Below, piece by piece: positions 8,101 to 13,222 of a DNA stretch of 13,284 nucleotides. The translations under genes and the position numbers were made by a program. The DNA is taken from the NCBI GenBank assembly GCA_016926575.1, contig JAFGOJ010000009.1:1-13284 (forward strand), given 5' to 3'. The DNA is from Anaerolineae bacterium. GTDB taxonomy: Bacteria > Chloroflexota > Anaerolineae > B4-G1 > DUEL01. The first letter of the stretch is position 1, and every line of letters begins with the position of its first letter. Below the pieces are notes generated by a model. The model searched no databases and was not told the DNA's origin. It saw nothing but the letters and a program-made list of their open reading frames with translations.

Positions 8101-8362
8101 CACGCTGATCGAAGGCGGGGAGTGGGAGGCCGGCATCGAGGTATGTCGCTCCCTTTTAGCGCGGGACGATTGTTGGGAGCGGGCTTACCGGCTGATGATG
8201 GTGGCCTACGCCCGGATGGGCAATCGTGCGCAGGCACTGCGAACGTACCAGCGTTGCGTCAGTCGCCTGCGCGAGGAGTTAGAGGTCGAGCCTTCTGCCG
8301 TGACCGTCCAGCTCCACGCGGCGATTGTGCACTCGAACACGACCGATTTGCGGACGGAATAG
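5111..8362 (+). CDS. MalT-like STAND ATPase/TPR regulator with C-terminal winged helix and BTAD domain
   Basis: A 1083-residue signal-integrating transcription regulator. The N-terminus, LIVRTKLAPPRLPKRTLCRP (residues 6-25), is the typical lead-in of MalT-family STAND ATPases. The Walker A is GAGYGKST with Lys50, and the Walker B is CLVVDD with D137-D138. Residues about 370-800 are helical TPR-like repeats that would bind an inducer or protein. From residue 826 (VQALGPFRVW) comes an OmpR/SARP-type winged helix (REKARQLFQLFL, MLWPG), then a BTAD helical domain (about 923-1070). There is no C-terminal LuxR helix-turn-helix, unlike MalT itself. This is the reverse order to actinobacterial SARPs such as AfsR, where DNA binding comes first. 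There is no receiver domain. An AAGAGG lies only 1 nt before the ATG, unusually close, so translation may rely on coupling to the kinase gene 15 nt upstream. Target genes are unknown. Confidence 0.9.
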   Translation: MYSDSLIVRTKLAPPRLPKRTLCRPRVTQRLLEARDYRLTIVQAGAGYGKSTALSALAGEDCPLAWYHLASEDVDPLVFFLHLFYSFRAALPNLSEAPLAILEGLRGSSDVPWPTVVDLLVNELAQRSDASICLVVDDVHLLSEAPGPLTILDRLIGRAPQNLHIVLSTRYPLDLPTLVNWRVRGEVLEIDQGELAFTPPEIAALFRDQYRIFLTEDEVEQLAVETEGWAIALQLVWQGLRGGAVSILPQTDGRPSGPAHDFFTYLAQEVFEQQPPDVQEFLLVTAVLRDMTASICDCLRGAGDSVQILRYLLESGLFVVDLGDDHLRYHHLFRDVLRHRLAPPALRAAHHRAAICCRQHDQQEEAIYHFLAAEAFAEAATVLDDLGYEIVRAGRLDTLARWIGAFPPEVLEAHPALLVYLGDIARLHSRFDEALGWYRQAEERCRTRGDAPGVGQALRGQARVYLDTVNPSQAESLLQEALRLSDGQDDRETRARLLELLAENQLNRGQPEEAERFRAQARELREEGPGEAELAVRVLLRTGQLEQARRLLEEQSEIERREPVMRPRAHRETRLLLSLILALQGEGEAAYRCAVEGSTRGQALNSPFVIAVGYMRQGHAWLLRQEPHGYEQACRCFQEAIALSDSLAVPRLKVEACWGLCRAHGFQGAVDAAEQAAAQGLDIALRAGDEWIAALIRVSMGAGYILAHRYNAAVEWLTQAATAFEECSDTFGQAIVRLWQCLLWHKTGDAARFARGVEDLLDLVREHNHDYLFQRQTLLGPPDPRLTLPLLLSARDLGIHPLYAEGLLAQMGLKGLEFHPGYQLRVQALGPFRVWRGATDIPPQGWQREKARQLFQLFLTYRDGMLDREQIIEMLWPGIDPEAGRRNFKAAFSALCGVLEPDRKRGAVSSYVRRDGSLYGLRPGADVYLDAEQFEQAVAEGDRLFDRTPQAALAHYRQALAQYQGEYLQECPYEDWCSEERERLLTLYLRTADRVARTLIEGGEWEAGIEVCRSLLARDDCWERAYRLMMVAYARMGNRAQALRTYQRCVSRLREELEVEPSAVTVQLHAAIVHSNTTDLRTE

Positions 8363-8423
8363 AGGCCATGATCGCGGCGTTCACTACCGATGGGCGAAAA
8401 TGGGTGTACCGCCCAGTTAAGAA

Positions 8424-8532
8424 CGTCATTCCCGCTGTCATTCCCGCGAAAGCGGGAAAAGCGGGAATCCAGTTTGCGTACAATGGATGCCCGCTCCCCG
8501 CTTTCGCGGGGACATGCTTCGCGGGCATGACG
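8424..8532. repeat. MITE/REP-like palindromic element of the VIPAKAGIQ type
   Basis: About 109 bp bounded by inverted ends CGTCATTCCCGC (8424-8435) and GCGGGCATGACG (8521-8532), which pair at 11 of 12 positions. Inside are a perfect hairpin TTCCCGC-GAAA-GCGGGAA (8441-8458), a second TCCCCGC-TTTC-GCGGGGA (8495-8512), and inner arms 8461-8471 and 8484-8494 matching 10 of 11. One frame reads VIPAKAG and FAGMT, a familiar artefact peptide of a dispersed bacterial palindrome family. It fills most of the 209-bp gap (8363-8571) between convergent genes and may act as a transcription barrier. No coding gene or other signal is seen in that gap. Confidence 0.85.
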
Positions 8533-8571
8533 ACCGGGTACGTGCTATTTTCGAATTAGCCGGCCTGGGCG

Positions 8572-9510
8572 TTAGCGCAACTCCAATGCCCGCAACGCCC
8601 GCAACGTGACCCACTTGCTGGGTTTCCCCTTCTGCTCGACGTCGGCCCACATCTTCCCGTTGTACGTATAGTCCAGCTTCCAACGTCCCTGCGCATCCTG
8701 CCCAGAGCGGACGACGGCCCGCGCCGCGTCCAGGCGCGGATCGCTGCCGTAGCCCGCCTCGACCAGCACCTCCACGTTGAGCAGCAGGTCGGTGATGTAG
8801 GCCAGCGGATAGCCAAACTTGAACCAGTTGAGGCTGATGCGCGTGGCGGTGGGGTAGTTGGCGCGGGCGACGTCGTAGCCGAGCAGGAACTCGGCGCAGG
8901 TCGCTGCGGCAGCGTCGACGGCGGGAGTGCGTAGGGCGGCAGGGATGCGGTTGAAGGCCCACAGGGTGCGGATCGCGCCCCAGGCACAGGGCAGGCCCTC
9001 GTTGTAGGCGCAGCCAAACCCCGCGCCGGTGACCGCGCCGGCCAGCACGTCGATCGAGCGTGCCAGGCGCGGATCACCCGCCCAACCCAGATCGAGCAGC
9101 GCTTTGACCACGTTGCCCCACAGGCAAAAAACGCCGCCTTTGGGACGGCCGTTGAAGGAGAAGGCCTCATCACTGGCCTGAGCGTGGTCGAAGACGTACT
9201 CGACCGCACGGCGAACGCGCTCGTCCCGGCCATCGGCACCCAGTTGGGGCAAGAAGATGACCTGCCACAGCGTGGCGCGGTACTTGGGCGAGTAGCCCGG
9301 GCCGGGCTTGACCCAGTACCCCGCGGGGTATTGGGCATCCAGTATAGCGGCCACGGGGCCGGTACGCATCACGGCGGCCTGTGCAGCTATCACATCGGGG
9401 TCGCCGGCAGGACGGTGGAGCAAGTCGCGCAAGGCGAAGAGCCGCACGCCAGGATTGACGGGGTCGGCTTCCAGCAGCCAGGGCCGCGGGTCGGCCGCCG
9501 GGTGGTTCAC
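8572..9510 (-). CDS. Alpha-alpha toroid (prenyltransferase/squalene-oxidase-fold) protein of unknown function
   Basis: A 312-residue soluble protein built of helical repeats like those of terpene cyclases and prenyltransferases. QW-type motifs (QxxxGxW) are visible at 60-66 (QYPAGYW) and 271-277 (QDAQGRW). Other notable stretches are WVKPGPGYSPKYRATLWQ (66-83), GCAYNEGLPCAWGA (166-179, with C167 and C175) and KMWADVEQKGKPSKWVTLRALR near the end. The class II cyclase DxDD motif is absent, so cyclisation is unlikely. From memory, close relatives in Chloroflexota are often labelled nitrogen fixation protein NifH, but there is no P-loop or 4Fe-4S cysteine pattern here, so that name is wrong. The start is a GTG (9508-9510) overlapping the TGA of the GAF gene in GTGA, which indicates translational coupling. 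No function can be assigned. Confidence 0.8.
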   Translation of the reverse strand: MNHPAADPRPWLLEADPVNPGVRLFALRDLLHRPAGDPDVIAAQAAVMRTGPVAAILDAQYPAGYWVKPGPGYSPKYRATLWQVIFLPQLGADGRDERVRRAVEYVFDHAQASDEAFSFNGRPKGGVFCLWGNVVKALLDLGWAGDPRLARSIDVLAGAVTGAGFGCAYNEGLPCAWGAIRTLWAFNRIPAALRTPAVDAAAATCAEFLLGYDVARANYPTATRISLNWFKFGYPLAYITDLLLNVEVLVEAGYGSDPRLDAARAVVRSGQDAQGRWKLDYTYNGKMWADVEQKGKPSKWVTLRALRALELR

Positions 9511-10124
9511 GACGATTCTTCGATCTGGGCCGAAGCGGCGTAGTCGAGGGCCGAAGCGGAGAGCGTGGCCAGAATAGATAGGAGGGAGGCGTCTTTGTCG
9601 TCGAAGGGTTCACCGGAGCGCTTGTTGACCACCTCGATCACGCCCAGCGGCTTGCCGCGAGCCGCCAGCGGCACGGCCAGCAGCGAGTGGGTGGCGAATC
9701 CGAAGCGCTCGTCTACTGCGGGGAGGAAGCGGCTGTCGGTGTAGACACTGTTGACGATGGCCGGTTCGATGTGGTCGGCAACCCATCCGGCGATACCCAG
9801 GTGGCGGTCGAAGCGGTGGCCGGGCAGCGTCTCACGCACTCCGCCGTGGACCAGCACGAAGACCAGCTCGTCGGTTTCCTCGTCGATCAGCAGCAACGAC
9901 CCATCGACGACATCCAGGAGCTGCATCGCGCAGTCCAGCGTCTCGTCCAGCAGCGCCAGGATGTCTTGCTCGGGGGTGAAATACTGGACCGTGCGTTGCA
10001 GCCGTTGGAGCTCTGCAACGTACCGCCTCAACGCGCGCACCTCGTCGGTCAGCAGGCGGTTTTCGTCCATGAGGCGGGCATTTTCTTGCCGCATAAAGCG
10101 CAAATGTTGGGGATCGCCGGGCAT
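9507..10124 (-). CDS. Stand-alone GAF-domain sensor protein with N-terminal coiled coil
   Basis: A 205-residue cytoplasmic protein. Residues 8-45 (RFMRQENARLMDENRLL and onward) form a strong coiled coil, likely a dimerisation stalk. Residues about 50-195 are a canonical GAF domain with DGSLLLIDEETDELVF (74-89), GIAGWVA (110-116), NSVYTDSRF (125-133), FATHSLLAVPL (143-153) and GVIEVVNK (161-168). There is no output domain, so it probably works by binding another protein and a small ligand or chromophore that cannot be named. I take the ATG at 10122-10124 because GGAGGAGG stands 5 nt before it. The frame stays open to 10223, but that extension runs through a 39-bp palindrome and reads as repeat-derived peptide. 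It is coupled by a 4-bp overlap to the toroid gene, suggesting that the two products act together. Confidence 0.88.
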   Translation of the reverse strand: MPGDPQHLRFMRQENARLMDENRLLTDEVRALRRYVAELQRLQRTVQYFTPEQDILALLDETLDCAMQLLDVVDGSLLLIDEETDELVFVLVHGGVRETLPGHRFDRHLGIAGWVADHIEPAIVNSVYTDSRFLPAVDERFGFATHSLLAVPLAARGKPLGVIEVVNKRSGEPFDDKDASLLSILATLSASALDYAASAQIEESS

Positions 10125-10129
10125 CTTGT

Positions 10130-10137
10130 CCTCCTCC
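10130..10137 (-). promoter_or_regulatory. Strong ribosome binding site for the GAF gene
   Basis: GGAGGAGG on the minus strand with a 5-nt spacer to the ATG at 10122-10124. It fixes the start 99 nt inside the longest open frame. Confidence 0.85.
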
Positions 10138-10186
10138 AATCGGATTGCCTTCCCGGAAGCTGCTCCGAAAATAGAGCTCGTTCCTG

Positions 10187-10225
10187 TGGTGGTAGGCGCG
10201 CGATTGAATCGCGCGCCTACCACCA
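10187..10225. repeat. 39-bp near-perfect palindrome
   Basis: The left arm TGGTGGTAGGCGCGCGATT (10187-10205) and the right arm (10207-10225) are exact reverse complements over 19 bp around a single central G. The core resembles dispersed palindromes of the GGGCGATTCA-TGAATCGCCC type found between genes in Chloroflexota and other phyla (from memory). It lies between the start of the GAF gene and the end of the dehydrogenase gene, upstream of the former and downstream of the latter. Confidence 0.92.
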
Positions 10226-10265
10226 GACAATGTGCTCCCGCCGGGTCACGGGTCCGCGGGGAGTG

Positions 10266-10302
10266 GGGGTTTTGTGGGCGGTTTCGCCGCCCGCAAAACC
10301 CC
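10266..10302 (-). terminator. Long stem-loop downstream of the dehydrogenase gene, probable terminator
   Basis: GGGGTTTTGTGGGCGG (10266-10281) and CCGCCCGCAAAACCCC (10287-10302) pair over 16 bp with one G-T/A-C mismatch around a 5-nt TTTCG loop. It begins 11 nt after the dehydrogenase stop codon on the minus strand. Neither side is followed by a clear T-tract, so termination could be inefficient, or the hairpin may protect the 3' end. Confidence 0.6.
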
Positions 10303-10313
10303 TTGTTCTCCCT

Positions 10314-11432
10314 TTACAGCCGTTCGGCGACCGCCCGGGCCACGTCCAATGTGCCGGAGTCGCCGCCCATGTCGTAGGTGCGCGCCTTGCCCTCGGCGAT
10401 GACGTCGGCAATCGCCTGCTGGAGCACCTGAGCGGTTTCGGTCTCACCCAGCCAGTCGAGCATCAGCTTCGTCGCCAGCAACATAGCGGCGGGGTTGACC
10501 TTGTAGAGGCCGGCGTACTTGGGGGCCGAGCCGTGGGTGGGTTCGAAGATGGCGAGTCGGTCGCCGATGTTGCCACTGGCGGCAAAGCCCAGCCCGCCGA
10601 CCAACTGAGCCGCCAGGTCGGAGATGATGTCGCCGAACATATTACTGGAGACCAACACACCATAATCCTGCGGGTTCTTGACCATCCACATGACCATGGC
10701 ATCCACGTTCGTTTCCCACAATTCGATGCCGGGGTACTCGGCGGCGATCTTGCGCGCCTCGCGCACCATCAGGCCGGAGGTCTCGCGGATCACATTCGCC
10801 TTCTCGACCAGGGTCACGGTGGGGTAACCGAACTTCTTGGCGTACTCGAAGGCGACGCGCACGATGCGTTGGCAGCCCTCGCGGGTGAAGATGCGCGTGG
10901 AGACGGCGATGTCGTCGGAGGAAACACCGGAGAAGGCAGCCATGTTGGGGCTGTGCGCCTCCAGGGCCGCGCGCACTTCGGCGGGCAGCGGATGGAACTC
11001 GACACCGGCGTAGAGGCCCTGGGTGTTTTCACGGAAGACGACCATGTCGATGTCGTCGCGGTAGTTGAGCGGGTTGCCCTTGAACGCCTTGCACGGACGC
11101 AAGTTGGTGTAGAGGTCGAAGCGCTGGCGCAGGCGCACGATGGGGCTGCGGTAGACCAGTCCCGTCCCCTTGAGTTCGGGGATCAGCTCCGCTTCCGCTT
11201 CTTCCTTGGGCTTCGAGGTGATCGCGGCGAAGAGGGCGCAGTCACAGCTTTCGAGGGTGGCGAGGGTGCGCTCGGGCAGCGCCTCGCCTTCCGTGCGCCA
11301 AAACTCCCAGCCGATGTCGGCGGGGATGTACTCGGCGTCGAGGGCGATCTTGTCGAGTACAATCTTTGCAGCGTCCATCACGTCGTTGCCGATGCCGTCT
11401 CCGGGCATCAATGCAATCCTGTACTTGGCCAT
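10314..11432 (-). CDS. Isocitrate/isopropylmalate dehydrogenase family protein (beta-decarboxylating, metal-dependent)
   Basis: A 372-residue enzyme that would oxidise and decarboxylate a malate-backbone substrate. The MPGDGIG N-terminus (9-15), Arg102, Arg112, Arg134, Tyr141 in RENTQGLYAGVE, Lys211, and metal ligands Asp244, Asp268 and Asp272 line up with E. coli isocitrate dehydrogenase R119, R129, R153, Y160, K230, D283, D307 and D311. Ser96 corresponds to S113, but the N115 position is Ile98 (SPIV), so isocitrate may not be the substrate; isopropylmalate or homoisocitrate are alternatives. The cofactor loop HGSAPKYAGLYKV has Lys305, Tyr306 and Val312 at the positions of the NADP determinants K344, Y345 and V351, while the R395 position is Gly. 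NADP use is therefore likely but not certain. No leu or lys pathway genes are adjacent. AAGGAG (11443-11448) stands 10 nt before the ATG. Confidence 0.9.
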   Translation of the reverse strand: MAKYRIALMPGDGIGNDVMDAAKIVLDKIALDAEYIPADIGWEFWRTEGEALPERTLATLESCDCALFAAITSKPKEEAEAELIPELKGTGLVYRSPIVRLRQRFDLYTNLRPCKAFKGNPLNYRDDIDMVVFRENTQGLYAGVEFHPLPAEVRAALEAHSPNMAAFSGVSSDDIAVSTRIFTREGCQRIVRVAFEYAKKFGYPTVTLVEKANVIRETSGLMVREARKIAAEYPGIELWETNVDAMVMWMVKNPQDYGVLVSSNMFGDIISDLAAQLVGGLGFAASGNIGDRLAIFEPTHGSAPKYAGLYKVNPAAMLLATKLMLDWLGETETAQVLQQAIADVIAEGKARTYDMGGDSGTLDVARAVAERL

Positions 11433-11442
11433 AGTCTATTTT

Positions 11443-11448
11443 CTCCTT
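11443..11448 (-). promoter_or_regulatory. Ribosome binding site for the dehydrogenase gene
   Basis: AAGGAG on the minus strand with a 10-nt spacer to the ATG at 11430-11432, slightly longer than optimal but the only good site. Confidence 0.7.
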
Positions 11449-11490
11449 AAAACATAGAAATGTGATGGGTGAAACAGGTCAGCAGCTTCG

Positions 11491-11520
11491 ATTATACCAC
11501 AAAGGATACAAAGAACACAA
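11491..11520 (-). promoter_or_regulatory. Sigma-70-type promoter of the dehydrogenase gene
   Basis: On the minus strand TTGTGT (11515-11520), an 18-bp spacer and a perfect TATAAT (11491-11496) lie 58 nt before the ATG, predicting a 5' leader of about 50 nt. The -35 and spacer are made by a period-9 repeat. The promoter sits in the 102-bp gap after the glycosyltransferase gene. No terminator hairpin precedes it, so read-through from upstream is also possible. Confidence 0.65.
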
Positions 11521-11523
11521 AGC
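11497..11523. repeat. Degenerate period-9 repeat, copy 1
   Basis: Three 9-mers read on the plus strand: CCACAAAGG, ATACAAAGA, ACACAAAGC. They share the pattern xxxCAAAGx. On the minus strand they read as CTTTGTxxx units. A related copy occurs at 13167-13193. Confidence 0.75.
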
Positions 11524-11534
11524 GAGCATCCGCG

Positions 11535-13139
11535 TTAGCGCCGGAGAACGATTACCAGCGGGTGGTCGTAGACGGTGAAGCTCTCGTCCAGCCGGGGCAG
11601 CCAGAGGGACGGTAGGGAGGGGCAGGCCGGGCGGGACAGCCCAACCGCTGTGAACGGATCGTCGGCGAAGGCCAGCGGCCCCAGCGCGGGCCAGCGCCCG
11701 AAGCAGGCCACCACGCGGAAGCCGCGTTCTCCCGCCAGCAGCGCGCGATAGAACGCGCCCGCGTGCGGGAACTGTTCCGGCCAATCCGCCAGCGCGCCGT
11801 AGCCACGCCGGCTGGCGAGGACCAGGACGTCGGCTTCATCGAGCGCGGCATCGATCACCACCCACTTCGCCTCCGTGTCCGGCTCGAAGATGGGCAGGGT
11901 AAGCACGTCATACCCCGTCGCGTCGAGCGGCAGGGGGTGGTCCCAGGCCTCCACGGCGATGACCGCACCTGAGGGGATGGTCTCCCGCAACCACTCCGAC
12001 GCTGCCACCCAGGGATGCGGCACACGATACGAGAGGACCAACGCCAGTGACAGCGCAGCAGCGGGAAGAGCAGCCAACACAACAGCGAATCGCCCCAGCC
12101 ACGCGCTGCGCTGCGCCAGGCCGCGCACCGCCCACGCGCCGTAGACGGCCAAGAGCGGCGTGAGGGGTAAGAGGTAACGTGGGAACTTGACCGCCAGCGC
12201 CGCGGTGAAGGCGAAGCAGGGCACCACCCACGCCAGCACCACCCATCCCGCCGGCGTCGGCGGCTGACACGCGGCGCGCCAGACCACCCACCCCGCGCCG
12301 CCAAAACAGACCAAGCCCAACACCGGCCCCATGCCCCACAGAAGTTGCTGGGCAATTGGGTAAAGGTAGGGCCACGTCCCGTGGTACTGGAATGTATACG
12401 GTACCCAGCCCGCTCCGCGCAGCAGAGCGGCCTGCGCACCCACGTTGCGCACGAAACGCGCCGCATCGAGCAGGGCGGCGGGGCTGGTGAGAGCGAACGC
12501 GACCACAGCGACCCCGGCGAGGGTCCACGCGCGTGCGGCCCGCCCCGGCGGTGGCGCGGCCCAGCACGCCATCGCCAGAGGGAACGCCAGGAGCGCCGCG
12601 CCTGCCTTGCAACTCAGTGCCAGCCCGGCCCACAACCCCGCCAACAGCGCGTCGCGCCGGTGACCGTTCCCTGCGAACCGGGCGGCAAAGAGCAACGTGC
12701 CGGTGGCGAAGAAGGCCAGGAACGGGTCGACCGTGGCGAAGTGCGCCAGTTGGACGTGCAAGGGCATCACGGCCAGAAAGAGCGCCGCTCCGAGCCCCAC
12801 CCACCGGTCGAACACGCGCCGGCCCAACGCCGCCGCCAGCGCCACCGTCCCCACGTCGAACAGGCCCGCCAGGAAGCGGGCTGCGAACAGCCGGTTCTGA
12901 CCGCCCAGGAGCGCGATCAGATAGAGCGGCAGGTGGCCGTAGGCGTAATCGGGCGCCAGTGCGAACGGATCGAGCCGGTCGGGCCACGCCAATCCCTCAG
13001 CAATGCCAACCACATACCGCTCGTCGGGGTGCGCGCCGATCCCGCCGTCCCACGCCACGCCGCTCCAGCGCAGCACCGCGGCCAGCAAGAGCAGCGGGAT
13101 CAGCGCCGCCCACCAGCGTCGATTTGGATCACAATCCAT
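11535..13139 (-). CDS. GT-C membrane glycosyltransferase (PMT/GT39-like), second copy type
   Basis: A 534-residue polytopic membrane protein distinct from the other glycosyltransferase in the window. After the first helix (about 10-28) comes the hallmark loop GAHPDERY (35-42) with Asp39-Glu40, the catalytic/metal acidic pair of PMT-type enzymes. YGHLPLYL (67-74), LHVQLAHFATVDPFLAFF (127-144) and KFPRYLLPLTPLLAVYGAW (318-336) follow, all typical of the family, with about ten to twelve membrane helices up to residue 372. A soluble C-terminal part ends in ESFTVYDHPLVIVLRR, a tail that I associate with Chloroflexota proteins of this group. It should transfer a sugar from a polyprenyl-phosphate donor outside the cell; substrate unknown. 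The ATG is at 13137-13139 with only a weak TTGAG upstream. The next gene downstream is the dehydrogenase, 102 bp away with its own promoter. Confidence 0.87.
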   Translation of the reverse strand: MDCDPNRRWWAALIPLLLLAAVLRWSGVAWDGGIGAHPDERYVVGIAEGLAWPDRLDPFALAPDYAYGHLPLYLIALLGGQNRLFAARFLAGLFDVGTVALAAALGRRVFDRWVGLGAALFLAVMPLHVQLAHFATVDPFLAFFATGTLLFAARFAGNGHRRDALLAGLWAGLALSCKAGAALLAFPLAMACWAAPPPGRAARAWTLAGVAVVAFALTSPAALLDAARFVRNVGAQAALLRGAGWVPYTFQYHGTWPYLYPIAQQLLWGMGPVLGLVCFGGAGWVVWRAACQPPTPAGWVVLAWVVPCFAFTAALAVKFPRYLLPLTPLLAVYGAWAVRGLAQRSAWLGRFAVVLAALPAAALSLALVLSYRVPHPWVAASEWLRETIPSGAVIAVEAWDHPLPLDATGYDVLTLPIFEPDTEAKWVVIDAALDEADVLVLASRRGYGALADWPEQFPHAGAFYRALLAGERGFRVVACFGRWPALGPLAFADDPFTAVGLSRPACPSLPSLWLPRLDESFTVYDHPLVIVLRR

Positions 13140-13160
13140 GACTCAACTGAAAAAGCCAGA

Positions 13161-13190
13161 AATCTACCGCAAAGGCGCGAAGAACGCCAA
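13161..13190 (-). promoter_or_regulatory. Probable promoter of the second glycosyltransferase gene
   Basis: On the minus strand TTGGCG (13185-13190), an 18-bp spacer and TAGATT (13161-13166) lie 21 nt before the ATG, predicting a leader of roughly 15 nt. The -10 is imperfect (4 of 6). Its position relative to the period-9 repeat is identical to that of the dehydrogenase promoter, which raises confidence. Confidence 0.5.
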
Positions 13191-13193
13191 GAA
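13167..13193. repeat. Degenerate period-9 repeat, copy 2
   Basis: Three 9-mers read on the plus strand: CCGCAAAGG, CGCGAAGAA, CGCCAAGAA, with a weaker fourth (AATCAAGGC) to 13202. One frame reads RKGAKNAKK, a peptide often seen in spurious ORFs over a widely dispersed repeat (from memory). It is related to the copy at 11497-11523. Confidence 0.75.
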
Positions 13194-13222
13194 AATCAAG
13201 GCCGCATAGTAACCGTTCAGAT

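Noticed and set aside
8424..8532. CRISPR-like repeat or small RNA gene
   Set aside because: Repeats are inverted and nested, not direct with regular spacers; no promoter is seen, and the sequence matches a dispersed palindrome type.
6970..8559. 529-residue plus-strand frame running from inside the regulator into the MITE-like element
   Set aside because: It is out of frame with the regulator, whose TPR, winged-helix and BTAD domains explain the DNA; its C-terminus is only translated repeat sequence.
8572..9510. NifH (nitrogenase reductase) identity for the toroid protein
   Set aside because: No P-loop, no switch regions and no 4Fe-4S cysteine context; the QW motifs and helical repeats indicate an alpha-alpha toroid fold.
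10125..10223. N-terminal extension of the GAF protein
   Set aside because: It translates the 39-bp palindrome; GGAGGAGG at 5 nt from the inner ATG is a far better start.
9687..11450. 587-residue open frame on the plus strand
   Set aside because: It is antisense to the GAF and dehydrogenase genes, crosses the palindrome and stem-loop, and shows low-complexity composition; the minus-strand genes have clear family motifs and ribosome sites.
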